DNA from: Vigna angularis
Lineage: Eukaryota; Streptophyta; Magnoliopsida; Fabales; Fabaceae
Direction: 5' to 3'
NCBI RefSeq assembly: GCF_016808095.1
Contig: NC_068977.1
Location: forward strand, 2,409,675-2,473,674
DNA: 64,000 bases
Shown here: piece after piece, positions 22,735 through 33,199 of the stretch
Position numbering within the stretch: the first letter of the stretch is position 1
How the letters are laid out: the number at the start of each line of letters is the position of its first letter
Position numbers and translations under genes: made by a program
The notes under the pieces: generated by a model
The model's database searches: none
Seen by the model: the letters and a program-made list of their open reading frames with translations, nothing else
What the model was told of the DNA's origin: nothing

Positions 22735-23200
22735 ATATAATTTACGATCTATGCTGCCAAGGGACACACCATTTAACTTGTTCTTCGTTTAAACTTGCAC
22801 AAAGTTATGCCCATTCATTTGCTCTTTTCACATGTGGTTTACACTGCAATAACTCGTCCATGGGGTACAGGGATTTTAAGGCGTCTCTAGTCTCACGGGA
22901 AATGAACCACATATACAACACTGGTAAACAACATAACATTTTTTCCCCCTTAGGTTCGTAACAACGATTAAGGGTCCCATAAACTTCAGCCAGGACAAGA
23001 CATGGGTATATTGCCCGATTTAGTTGTATAGAGCTTTGGCCTCAAGACGTGCATTTAAGATTTGCCCAAATCCTTCCTCTTTGACAAACTCACCAAATTC
23101 TTATACCCCTCGACTCAAATTCCATGTTAATTTCCATTTTTACCATAAGGATTCAATCACAAATTTATAATTTCTCGACTAGAATCCACAAAATGTGACA
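22735..23200 (-). pseudogene. Decayed Tat/Ogre gag-like ORF (ORF1) remnant
   Basis: In broken minus-strand frames I read FVKEEGFGQILNARLEAKAL and then, after frame shifts, AEVYGTLNRCYEPKGEKMLC, CLPVLYMWFISRETRDALKS, and LNEEQVKWCVPWQ. The sequence CCLPVLYMWF followed by a W-rich segment resembles the conserved core I know from legume Ogre-type ORF1/gag proteins. Stops and frameshifts are frequent, so no product is expected. Position next to the right LTR and minus orientation agree with the element's polarity. Confidence 0.5.
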
Positions 23201-23812
23201 TAAAGAAAATGAAAAAATTGTAAAGAGACATGATGATATGTACAAGGTGTGTGATTTTTATTAAGCAAACATGAGGGTTATAGGAATACGCATTTCTCCC
23301 TTTTGTGCCTTATCAAAGGTTGAATGACAAAAGTTCTAAGGCCAAATACATGCACTTACTAGGATGGTTTCCTAACTCTTAAATCAAGGTCACCAGAGCT
23401 ATGGCTCTTTTCACTGTCTCTCCACAACAGTCAGAGTAATCAACTAGATGTGGAGACATAAATGAAGAGAACAGACTCTAGCTGGAATTCTCACGATAGC
23501 CAGACGGGAAGTACATCCCAGAGTGACACCGCTACACAACTCCTCTATTTCTAAGTTGCGCTCAGACCCGGGTATAGGGCCCCACTCATGATATGCATAA
23601 AGTGTGTGAAGGGAGATTATACTGTAAAACAACAATTGCAAAAATAAACACACATAAGTAGAAACAATTATTTCAAACATAAATAAAAAGTAAAAGAAAC
23701 TCACATGCAATTATTCCAAATATTAAACATAGATAAAGACAAAGGGAATAAATACACAAAGGAAAACCACATCGAATTCGCTTATCTAATTAAATGGCCT
23801 GACTCTCTGACT

Positions 23813-23830
23813 TCCCCAGTGGAGTCGCCA
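23813..23830 (-). other. Tat-type primer-site sequence inside the right LTR copy
   Basis: Minus strand TGGCGACTCCACTGGGGA, identical to the left copy. If the LTR ended at the adjacent GGTTGCGACA (23833), this would be the functional site. The duplicated 0.37 kb beyond it in both copies argues otherwise. Confidence 0.6.
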
Positions 23831-24395
23831 TCTGTCGCAACCGGGATCGCGACGGGACGACGATCCGAAAAGGAAAAAGGAATTTTGAAAAAGAGATTGG
23901 GAGTCGCCACCATAGTTTATTCTGGAAAACTACGGAAAAACCATAAAATGATAAAGCATGGTCTATTAGAACCAGATTCTTGGTTCGGGAGTCGGTTACG
24001 TGTAGGGAAGGTATTAGCACCCTACAACGCCTGCCTTAAGGCAGTACCTTTAATTAAATATGCGAATATGATGTGGTTTTCAAAATGTTTAACTTTCCCT
24101 TAAAATAAAACTCGAAAGAAACAAACAATATTTTTTAGTTTTTTGAGCCCGACAAGGATTGACCTTGCTCCTACGTATTCCCATTCAGAATGAGAAATCA
24201 GGGTTCCGTAGTTCATTCAGAAACTGTTTGAGAAATTTGTTTGGAAAATTGTTTGAAAACTTGTTATGGATAATTTGGATTTTTGGGAGAATGAGCCTGA
24301 CAAGGACTGGCCTTGCTCCTACGTATCTCCACTTTTGATGGAGAATCAAGGATCACGTAGTTCTGCACAGGCGATATTGTTTGTAGTTTAAAAAA

Positions 24396-24636
24396 GGCTT
24401 AAAAAAGAGGACGCTCGTCCAACGATGCTCGTCCACTAAGAGGACGCTCATCCACAACCGCTCGTCCACAATTCAAAGTTGATGTCAGAAAAACGTTAGA
24501 TTTATAACGGCGTTAAGTGGGTAGGATTCAATTGATACAAATTTCAAAACATAGGTATCAAATGCCTACATTTTTAAAACCGGGTACTAAACAGCAAATT
24601 ACCTCCGAACATGGGGACTAAGTAGGTAATTAAGCC
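24396..24636. mobile_element. Mutator-type MITE, one arm deleted
   Basis: The ends are GGCTTA...TAAGCC, flanked by TTTAAAAAA on both sides (24387-24395, 24637-24645). The left LTR has the single empty site TTTAAAAAATAGATG at about 9257-9271. The right arm (GTAGGTAATTAAGCC end) matches the full-length MITE at 43835-44424; the left arm is reduced to about six bases. The loop carries GGACGCTCGTCC motifs. Confidence 0.9.
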
Positions 24637-24928
24637 TTTAAAAAATAGATGTTTTTTTAGTTTTTGAAGATTTTTTTTATATGTTTTTGGTATTTTAATT
24701 TAGGAGAGTGAAAAGGTTTTTAGCACAAGGACGATGCGTGCGATCACACATGTGCCTAAACCTTTAAAACATATTTTTGTAATTTTATTTAAAAGAGAGA
24801 AAAGGTTTTTAGCACAAGGACGATGCGTGCGATCACACATGTGCTTAAACCTTTGAAACATATTTTTGTAATTTTATTTAAAAGAGAGAAAAGGTTTTTA
24901 GCACAAGGACGATGCGTGCGATCACACA

Positions 24929-25099
24929 ATTTTGTAAGACCGTTCGTCCCTGAACTCTTGTATGATTTAGCGTCGTTATTTCTGTATCTTTTGGCCGTTC
25001 GGCTTTTAACGCTCGTTCGGTTTTTGTAAGACTGCACTGTTTATTTGCTTAATGTAATTAATTCTGATTATGGTAATTACTATATTTTGGGATGTTACA
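24929..25099 (+). mobile_element. 3' end fragment of a type D Ty3 LTR
   Basis: The segment runs from GACCGTTCGTCCC to ATATTTTGGGATGTTACA. It matches the ends of the LTRs at 48483-48739 and, inverted, 53469-53720. It sits inside the right Tat LTR where the left copy has unrelated sequence. Confidence 0.7.
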
Positions 25100-25584
25100 A
25101 TTTTCAAGGGATTTTTTTTTTTGGTGTTGACAGAGGATGGAGAGGATGGTGATGGGGATATTGGTTTCCGAAAATCTGTGTGAGTGTCCGTGATGGAGGA
25201 AATGAAAGCAGAAAAGGGTAAAGAATGAAGAGTGTGAGTTTTGTAGTGATGGGGGAGCCAGTGCCCCCCCTGGCCGTGGTCACCAGGTGTTCCAGATGAA
25301 TGAAGAGTAAGGCCCAGCAGAGGGGTGGAGAGCAAAAGGGTCGAGTGTGGGACGGAGATCCCCTCCCTCTGGGGGTGATTCTCCTGGGCTTAAATTAACA
25401 GAAAGAGATAACTGTCGGCAGCTCTGATTGGATGAAATTGTCGGCAGATTATGATTGGAGTATGCAGAAATTATTGGGTTGGTGGAAGATTGTAGGAATA
25501 ATTGGAGGGTTGGTGAAGTGAGGGAAGGTAGAAGTGGACCGTTGGAAGATTGTGGGAATTAGGGGGCCAGGAACGACGGGTGAT

Positions 25585-26840
25585 CAGGACGAGCGGTAGG
25601 AAGGGGAGGTGATGGACGAGCGGTTGAAAGGGGAGGTGAGTTCGACGAGCGGCGGACCGGGAGTGATAAGGACGAGCGTCAGAATAGCAGGACGAGCGTA
25701 GATGAGGGGGAACGAATTGGGTGAGCGGTCGCACGCATAGGACGAGTGCTCAAAACCGAACGCTGGAAGAAATTAAGCACAAGACAAACACATGGAGACC
25801 GAACGTTCAAATGAAGACCGAACGTTCAGTAAACATTCATGGCCGAAAGGTAAACCTGCGGGGCCGAACGGTCGAGGACGAGCGACCGAACGGTTGAAAA
25901 GCCTGTGGTTGACCGAACGTTGAGGCTGAGGACGAACGTCCTAAATTAACGAATGGCCGAACGGTCGAAAAGGGAACGAGTTGAAGATGACCAAACGGTT
26001 GAGCATTAGCGTCCGAACGTCACTGAGGTCGAATGAACGAACAGTTGAGAACGAGTGTCCGAACATCATTATCGCTTGGTAAAGGACGAACGGTCTGCAA
26101 CATTGCAATAGAGGACGAACGGTTTCATGCAGGGTAAAGGGGACGAACGCTGGATCAAATTAAACAACAGTACGAACGCTAAAGAGAAACGTCATTGAGA
26201 CCGAGCTTTAAAAGGAAGACCAAACGGTCGTTAAACAATATAACCGAACGCTAACTAACACATGACCGAACGCTCATTAATATACTAGAGAAACGAATGG
26301 CCGAACGCTTGAACTACTGTAGCCATCGATGACCGAACGGTAAGGACGAACGGTCGAACGGTTGAATGCACAGTAGATGGCGAACGGTCACGTAGGATAA
26401 AGGACGAACGTTCGGAAGAGGAGAAAGCGAACGCCCAATGATGCAGGACGAACGCTAATGGTCAGGTACGGACGAACGTTATATGACGAACGATCTAATG
26501 ATTGCCGAACGTCAATGAGACCGATTGGCCGAACGTTTACGAGACAATATGGCCGAACGTTCGAAAGCTGGAAAGTTGGAAAGTTTGAGAATGAAGGACC
26601 GACAACATGCGAGACCGAACAGCCGAACGTCTGTAATGATCAAGAACGAACGGTTGTATGCAAATAGAAAGAACGGACGTCAAAAGGATATGGAGATGAG
26701 AAGACCAAGGTAGAGGACGAACGGTTGAAAGCTGAGAGTTGCCGAACGTCGTAGAGGTTGAATGGACGAACGGTCGAATAATGCAAAGGACGAACGGTCG
26801 CGCAGGTCAGAGGACGAGCGGTTGAGGACGAACGTGCTTC
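25585..26840. repeat. Interspersed CGAACG motif array in right LTR
   Basis: It is homologous to 11205-12085 but about 400 bp longer, continuing to the LTR terminus with GGACGAACGGT, GCCGAACGTC and GACGAGCGG units. Single-base differences between the copies fall both in motifs and in filler. Confidence 0.9.
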
Positions 26841-26970
26841 TCTTTTTTATTTTTTTTATTTTTTCTATTTTTGTTTTTTTTATTTTATTTTTATTTTTAT
26901 TTTTTTACTCATGATGAAAATAAAATAAAATAAATCTATTAGTCAATCCGGACGAAATTGGGTGTTGACA

Positions 26971-26975
26971 GTGGG
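26971..26975. repeat. Target-site duplication gtggg, right
   Basis: Partner of 8311-8315. Directly preceded by the element end GTGTTGACA. Confidence 0.8.
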
Positions 26976-27416
26976 TCTCTCCACTTCCAAGTGCTCCATC
27001 CACCAGGAGACCTCCATCATCACCTTCATGAGTGGACTTAGCCCTAAGGAGTGGAAGAGGGTGACTCAGATCCGTCCAACTGAGTGGAGTGCACAATTTC
27101 CTTTCCCTTAAAGGAAGACTCGATGGATTCAAAGGGGGGGATTCTGAAATTCTGGAGGAGTGAGAGGCTTGCTGCAAATCTGGGAGAAGAAGGGAGAGTT
27201 GGGCACTGTAGTAGAGAATTGGAACGGCAGAGGAAGAACTCAGAGTTTGATTCAAGGTTTCCAAGGAAGTCTTCAAGAGGTAAGGGGAGCTAGATCTTTT
27301 GTTTGATTGTTGATATATACTGTGTTTGATGCAAATATGGGAAGAAAGGGATGAAAAATTAGGGTTTTCTGGGTTTCTGGAAAATTTGGTGCGATTCTGC
27401 AGAATTCTGCAGATCG
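26976..27416 (+). mobile_element. Continuation of the interrupted type A LTR
   Basis: It resumes the LTR begun at 8230. The final part (27283-27400: AAGGGGAGCTAGATCTTTTG to GATTCTGCAGAATTCTGCAG) is repeated at 46098-46215, where it leads into another type A LTR. An open frame at 27084-27293 shows no domain and is part of the LTR. Confidence 0.65.
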
Positions 27417-27784
27417 CGCGTGTACCTGTAAAAGATACTCCGACGCTCAAGTTATGCGTGTGATTTGAAGAGCCTCAGCTCTTGGTTGAATATTTAGTGA
27501 ATAGTTATCACTATTGAGTATTTGAGAGTAGCGTAGAGTGAATAATGCGTAAGTGGAACGTACCTGGCTTTCGGCCCTGCCTTTGTATTTATAATTTACC
27601 TCATGGATCCTAAGCTGATATAAGCCCAATAAAATATAAACAAAATAAGATATAAATAGATTACCTGAATATCCGGTTGGTTGTTTGTAACCACTCGGTT
27701 AATATTTTATACTGTACAAGTACTATCACTTTTTCCTCCATAAGAATGTCCCATTCTTGAAGGCAGATAAAAAGATCATTAATT
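27417..27784. repeat. Probable dispersed repeat, unclassified
   Basis: The segment from GTACCTGTAAAAGATACTCC through GCGTAGAGTGAATAATGCG to GCCTTTGTATTTATAATTTA has the look of an LTR or leader piece from another retroelement. No partner in this window and no gene. Confidence 0.3.
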
Positions 27785-28290
27785 AATGGGAAATGATAGT
27801 TCAACAACCAGTTTTGACAACATTTTGACACGGGCCACGTGTCAAAATGCCATTGGTCCACGTGTAATTAGTTTTCAAAAATTAATTTGACGTGGAAAAT
27901 GAAGATTCAAAGCGCGAGTTTGAAGTTGTGGGGATCATTTGTGGTTTTCAGAATTTGAATTTTTAGGGTTTGGTAGAGAGAGAAACAGAAAGGTAGTGAG
28001 ATAGCGCCGTGAGAGAGACTCCGTCTTCGTCTTTGTCACACCCAGCCACCCTTCGAGGCGTTTGACGTCTGCAATCGGCCGACGCGGTTGCTTGCTTGGA
28101 GTGTAGAGGTGCTTTGGTGGCCGGTTCTTCGACTGTACCGGAGCATTGCGGTGGTCGCCGGACCTTCGGCTGTGGTAATATTTCCGAACCGTAGACAGAG
28201 TCCGTCGACCTCTCTCCCTAGCCCGCCATCGAGTATTCTTTCGACTCCTTTGATTCCGTCGAGCGTCGCGGTTTATTGGCAACCGGAGTT
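27785..28290 (+). repeat. Dispersed repeat family C, copy 1
   Basis: It begins GGGAAATGATAGTTCAACAA, then TTTTGACAACATTTTGACAC and a CACGTGTC word, followed by an AGAGAGAG leader and a GC-rich segment. The same order occurs at 60115-60690 and, inverted, at 29558-30095. The GC-rich segment is open in several frames but lacks any recognised domain. Confidence 0.6.
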
Positions 28291-28459
28291 CCGCCGGAGT
28301 TTCGCCGGCTTCCCATGTTGTCTGATTCCTTCACCGACGCGTTTTTGGCTGCTGCTGTTCCAAGAGGAGCCACCCACCCAGTCCGTCTTCTGTGTAAGGT
28401 CCTTGGCCTTTTGTTAGGGTTTTTCCCCCGTCGATTGTACTTTGATTGAATTGGCGTAG

Positions 28460-28613
28460 ATGGATTGCTCAAAAGAAGGAGGTTATAAGAATGTAAGTAC
28501 ATAAAATGTTTTGAAAATTGATTTGTTTGTTTGAAACTGAGTTTTTTGATTGTCTATATTTTGAATTTGAATTGTAGTTGCGTTTGCGGTTTGGTCCGAT
28601 ACAAAAGCGATAG
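28460..28613 (+). pseudogene. Possible tiny two-exon gene fragment
   Basis: An ATG opens 11 codons (MDCSKEGGYKN) to a good donor (AAT/GTAAGTAC at 28493). An acceptor TTGTAG at 28577 rejoins 11 codons (LRLRFGPIQKR) and a stop. This may be captured gene debris downstream of repeat family C. No family is recognised and it could be coincidence. Confidence 0.2.
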
Positions 28614-28719
28614 TCAACATTAATGGTATACTTCGAGAAATGAGTTATGCCGGAGTTCGTGTTCCTCCGACCAGCCACGAGTGCCGCCGGAGTCCGTCCT
28701 CATCGGACACGAGTTTTTG

Positions 28720-29345
28720 TTAGAGGACGCTCGGGCAATACGGGAAACGCTACCGAAATGAACGACCGTTCACATTACACGACCGAACGCGGTTAGTGTT
28801 CAAACACCACTACTTTTTGGACGGTCGGGCAATGCGGGAAACGCTACCGAAAACGAACGACCGTTCACATTACACGATCGAATGCTCTAACACTCACTAA
28901 CACACAGACCGAACGTTCAAAAGGTACACTCTGATCCAGGTCGAACGCAAACAATCACAAACACATGCCAAGATCGAACGCTAATGCTCGTTACCTGAGA
29001 ACACAAAACCGGACGCTTCAAATTCAAACCTAAGAATCGAAATTAAGAACGAACGCTCACAAGCATTAAAACAGAACCAAGTTCGAACGTTAAAGCTCTC
29101 TGACACAACTAGGACGAACGCTTACTAATACACCCAAAACCGAACGCTAACTAATACACCCAAAACGAACGTTTCAGATTCAAACCTAAGAATATCAAAT
29201 TTAGATCGAACGCTTAAATCAATAAACACCAAAACCGAACGCTCAGTCTAAAACATCAAAACCGAACGCTTAGACTGAAACATCAAAATTTGAATGGAAC
29301 CATAAAACGCATAGTATGACCGAACGGTCATGCACAAATTAAACT
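28720..29345. repeat. CCGAACGCTC motif array
   Basis: It starts with a ~95-bp tandem duplication carrying CGGGAAACGCTACCGAAA and GAACGACCGTTCACATTACA. About 18 dispersed CCGAACGCTC / TCGAACGCT units follow. The sequence after it (29346-29557) is AGT/AAC-rich with several GAACAGTAAA words and no gene. Confidence 0.8.
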
Positions 29346-29557
29346 TAAGCATACAACGCAAACCCAGAAACACAAACTTGACTGGAACCAGCGACTGAAA
29401 GCATGAACAATAAAATCCTACCATGGCAGCGTGAAAGAGATAATGAACAGTAAAACTTGCAGCACAATGAACAGTTAAAGCGTAAAATGAATAAGAAACT
29501 TGAGTGGAGAAACAGATTCAACTAGAAAATTTCAAAGAGACTAAGTTCAATAGATAA

Positions 29558-30095
29558 AAATGGGAAAGAAACCAAAACTTAAACCTCCCCAAATGGGAAA
29601 GAAACCTAAACCTAAACCCCTCTTTTTCGTCCACCGAACAGTCGACACTCCGGCGGCACTCCGGCGATGCTCCGGGACAGGTGGGACGAAGCGAGACCTT
29701 GAACGCGCCCCTAGTTCGCTGGGCCGGACGGAAGATGATGACGTCTTCGCTTTGTTGGCCAACGTCGGAGCTGCGGCGGCCGTGGATCGGAACCGACTGA
29801 AGGGGTTGAATAGCTCCGACACGACCTTCAACGTTGTCCGGCGGCACCCCGGCAAGCACTCCGTCGGACCTCTCTCTCTCGAACTCCCTTTCTCCAACTC
29901 TCTCGGCCTCTCTCTGTCTAGGTCACAACCTCCCTCCCAATGTTCGCGGTTCTCTCTCTACAATGTTCGAAATGAATTTCAAACTAAACTTCTAAACCTG
30001 CCTGCCCCTTGCCACGTCAGATATTTCATTAAAAACGTGGACCGCTCACATTTACACACGTGTCTAAATGTTGTCAAAACTGGTTGTCGAAGTAT
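29558..30095 (-). repeat. Dispersed repeat family C, copy 2 (inverted)
   Basis: It matches the reverse complement of 60115-60690, including CGTCCACCGAACAGTCGACA, GTTGGCCAACGTCGGAGCTG and ATGTTGTCAAAACTGG. Both strands have open frames (187 codons plus, 113-116 minus) because of GC richness. Frames differ between copies, so no protein is called. Its right end touches the inverted duplication at 30105. Confidence 0.7.
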
Positions 30096-30158
30096 CATTT
30101 CCCTAAATTTATACTGTGATTAAAATTCAAATGAGGTGTGTGTCTCCTCCGTGCTTCA

Positions 30159-31581
30159 ATGGCGGCGTTGAAGATAACACTGACTCCACCTTTGGAAGCA
30201 GAAAACGCATTAAAAACGTCGCTGAGGGAAGCTTTTGAGTCTCAGATAACATCTCTGAGACCCCCTTTCTCCTTAGCCATTCCAAGCCCCGACCAATACA
30301 CCCTCCTCAACCGTGCCATCCTTCACGGCGTTTTAACGGAACCCCAATTCGCCAAAACCCACATCAAACACTTGCACGCCATCGTTACCGACGGCTACGC
30401 CACCTTCGTCACCCTCCTCCTCGTCAACCACCTCTACCCCAAACTCCTCACATCCGTCAAAACGCAACTACTTTGGCTCACTGATCAAACGGTGTGCGTT
30501 TTGGGTATCGGCTACGACGCCGTTTTGATCTCCCTTTTGCGCCAAATCGTCGGCGCCGATTGCAGCGATGGAAACTTGTGGCTCTGCTCCAAGTTGGTCA
30601 CCCTCTTTCTGGAACACTGGGGCCGCTTATTAGAAGACTCGCCCCACGTTTTGTCGTTCGCGTTGTACACGTTTCTTAGGGTTTTAACAGATCATTATAG
30701 GGGTGGTAGCGTTGAAAAGTTGGAGACTTTGAAGCGGTTGGAGATTCATCTGTGCGTGAAGATAATGAGAGAGGAGTTTCACTTGTGTTTGAAATGAAGA
30801 TAATGAGAGAGGAGTTTCACTTGTGTTTGAAAATTGGGAGGGATTTTATTCACTTGTTGCAGGATTTGGTTCATGTTCCCGAGTTTAGGGCTATGTTGAA
30901 AGACATTGTGTTTAATCCGTGTGTGTTTAATGTTGTGGGGTTTCAGTTTAAGGATGTTGCTCAGATTTACTCCACCAGGACTTCCAGCAGGTATTCTCTG
31001 CTGAGGATCAATCCTGACATGGAGACCCAATTGAGGTTTTTGCTTATAAGCATAAAGTTGGGGCATCAGAAGAGGCATCAGGTTTGGTTTGCTAAGAAGT
31101 TTTTGAATGAGCCTGATAAAGAGTTTGTTATAATTGATATTGTGAGGTTCATATGCTGTGCGCACCACCCTCCAAATGAGATCATTCAGTCTGATATCGT
31201 TCCTAGGTGGGCGCTTATTGGTTGGCTTTTGACCTCTTGTAGGAGGAACAATGTTGTGGCTAATGTGAAACTGGCTCTTTTTCGATGAAAGGGTGATACC
31301 ATTATGAACATTGAGCCTGCGGTTCTGCTCATGGTGCATTCTATTCCAAAGTATGTTGACATTACTCATGCTCTTCTTGAGTTCTTATTGCATCTTGTGG
31401 ACAGTTGTGATGTAGAAAGGAAGAGTGTCTTGGTTAAAGGTGTGTCATCGGCTTTTCAGTTGCTTGTGCGCAAAGGTGTCATTCGATCACTTGATGTCTT
31501 GATTTTTGTCCTGCTCTTCACCCTGCTTTGAAAGAGAGGCTGAAAAGGTTATTAGCATGTGGAAAGCTTGAAAGCTCTTGA
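30159..31581 (+). pseudogene. Integrator subunit 3-like, broken copy
   Basis: The translation matches the N-terminal half of plant INTS3: FAKTHIKHLHAIVTDGYATF, RQIVGADCSDGNLWL, RTSSRYSLLRINPDMETQLR, VRFICCAHHPPNEIIQSDI. INTS3 is a scaffold of the Integrator RNA-processing complex and of single-strand DNA repair complexes in the nucleus (family knowledge). Three defects are visible: a 38-bp tandem duplication near 30757-30832 that shifts frame, a deletion of about 17 bp at 31272-31285 compared with the inverted copy, and a frame change near 31505. Stop at 31579-31581. No introns are seen within the matched segment. It is the left arm of the palindrome. Confidence 0.9.
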
Positions 31582-32133
31582 AGGATTCTTCCTAAGATAA
31601 TTGCTGCTTGGTAGCCAACAGTATTGAGTTTCTTCAAATTTTGTCCTCAATCTGAACCAATGTACATAGACTAGAATATGCTTGATAGAAGCATGTACCA
31701 TAATTTCACTGGTAGCTAAGGAAATTATAGAATAGAAGTTTGTATCAAGTAGTAACTCAAATGTAGGTTTTGATTCTTGTAAATTCAATTGATAGTTTTA
31801 AGTTATAACATTGTAAAAGGTCCCCTATGGCCACTTTAAGTTTGGATTTCAAATGAAAAAGAAGACGTTGGGGAGGGTATTTCCTGTTTGTCACAATGGT
31901 GGAAGCTACCCTGTGTTGTGGATTGATACTTCAAATTTTTTTATTAAATACTTTTATCTTATTTAAATTAGTATCTAAACTTATCAAACAAGTTATTAAC
32001 TGACTGAAACTTCCATAAAGTGAGACATGATTTGGTTATCGTTTCATGCATTGTCTTTAAAGAACATCATCCCTTATCTCCCACTTCCAGGTGCAATTAT
32101 TCATCTTTTTATTCAACTATGTGGTTTGAGGAA
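31582..32133. other. 3' flank of the INTS3-like segment, no gene
   Basis: AT-rich sequence mirrored in the right palindrome arm (32421-33199). No other element is recognised. It ends at GTGGTTTGAGGAA, which may be a degenerate polypurine tract before the LTR start at 32134. Confidence 0.5.
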
Positions 32134-32420
32134 TGTAAGGACCGCACGTCCTTTTTAAAAGAAAAAGTGGGGAAGGGAGCAGCTGCACGTTTGAAGGAAA
32201 TGGAGGGGGCGCACGTTCAGCAAAAGTGGGCGGCAACAGTTGGTGGTGGGTCTCTCCACCTTGAGTGCTTTTGGAGTTGGAAGGAGCACTCAAGGTGGAG
32301 AGACCCACCACCAACTGTTGCCGCCCACTTTTGCTGAACGTAAGCCCCCTCCATTTCCTTCAAACGTGCAGCTGCTCCCTTCCCCACTTTTTCTTTTAAA
32401 AAGGACGTGCGGTCCTTACA
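32134..32420. mobile_element. Two inverted type A LTR starts at the palindrome centre
   Basis: TGTAAGGACCGCACGTCC (32134, plus) and its mirror ending at 32420 are the 5' ends of type A LTRs, like 8230. Each arm keeps about 135 bp of LTR up to GGTCTCTCCACCTTGAGTGCT, then the 15-nt spacer. The breakpoint of the inversion therefore lies within LTR sequence. Confidence 0.75.
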
Positions 32421-32683
32421 ATCCTCAAACCACATAGTTGAATAAAAAGATGAATAATTGCACCTGGAAGTGGGAGATAAGGGATGATGTTCTTTAAAGA
32501 CAATGCATGAAACCATAACCAAATCATGTCTCACTTTATGCAAGTTTCAGTCAGTTAATAACTTGTTTGATAAGTTTAGATACTAATTTAAATAAGATAA
32601 AAGTATTTAATAAAAAAATTTGAAGTATCAATCCACAACACAGGGTAGCTTCCACCATTGTGACAAACAGGAAATACCCTCCC

Positions 32684-33149
32684 TAACGTCTTCTTTTTCA
32701 TTTGAAATCCAAACTTAAAGTGGCCATAGGGGACCTTTTACAATGTTATAACTTAAAACTATTAATTGAATTTACAAGAATCAAAACCTACATTTGAGTT
32801 ACTGCTTGATACAGACTTCTATTCTATAATATCCTTAGCTACCAGTGAAATTATGGTACATGCTTCTATCAAGCATATTCTAGTCTATGTACATTGGTTC
32901 AGGACAAAATTTCAAGTAACGTCTTCTTTTTCATTTGAAATCCAAACTTAAAGTGGCCATAGGGGACCTTTTACAATGTTATAACTTAAAACTATTAATT
33001 GAATTTACAAGAATCAAAACCTACATTTGAGTTACTGCTTGATACAGACTTCTATTCTATAATATCCTTAGCTACCAGTGAAATTATGGTACATGCTTCT
33101 ATCAAGCATATTCTAGTCTATGTACATTGGTTCAGGACAAAATTTCAAG
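32684..33149. repeat. 233-bp tandem duplication in the right arm
   Basis: The unit starting TAACGTCTTCTTTTTCATTT occurs at 32684 and 32917, ending in GACAAAATTTCAAG. The left arm has one copy, so it arose after the inversion. Both copies carry a small open frame (MNLQESKPTF) with no recognised function. Confidence 0.9.
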
Positions 33150-33199
33150 AAACTCAATACTGTTGGCTACCAAGCAGCAATTATCTTAGGAAGAATCCT

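Larger units (their letters stand above)
8316..26970 (-). mobile_element. Tat/Ogre-like LTR element, non-autonomous, 18.7 kb
   Basis: The block is bounded by a 5-bp duplication. It carries direct LTR copies at 8316-12102 (truncated on its inner side) and 23446-26970. Minus orientation is supported by a Tat-type primer site (TGGCGACTCCACTGGGGA on the minus strand) and by decayed gag-like coding on the minus strand at 21690-23200, next to the right (5') LTR. No protease, RT or integrase was found, so it would need proteins from elsewhere. Between the gag remnant and the left LTR lie an antisense homeobox gene (19193-20641) and about 7 kb of repeat arrays. Known Tat elements often carry extra antisense ORFs in this position. 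The two LTR copies are nearly identical where they align, so insertion is recent. Confidence 0.75.
23446..26970 (-). mobile_element. Right (5') LTR copy of the Tat-like element
   Basis: 3525 bp, minus strand from TGTCAACACCCAATTTCG (26970) to CCACATCT (23446). Its inner edge coincides exactly with the outer edge of the left copy (shared AGATGTGGAGAC at 8316 and 23446). It contains the primer-site-like sequence (23813-23830), the 89-bp repeat, a 241-bp MITE absent from the left copy, a 170-bp fragment of another LTR and the CGAACG array (25585-26840). Confidence 0.75.

Noticed and set aside
24929..25099. Possible complete small solo LTR
   Set aside because: Only the 3' end of a type D LTR is present, with no 5' terminus or target duplication.
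29547..30123. 187-codon plus frame and 116-codon minus frame
   Set aside because: The repeat family C copies at 27785 and 60115 do not keep the same frame, so selection on a protein is not indicated.
30779..31369. 196-codon minus frame opposite the INTS3 segment, also seen at 33413-34078
   Set aside because: Antisense shadow of the INTS3 coding sequence.
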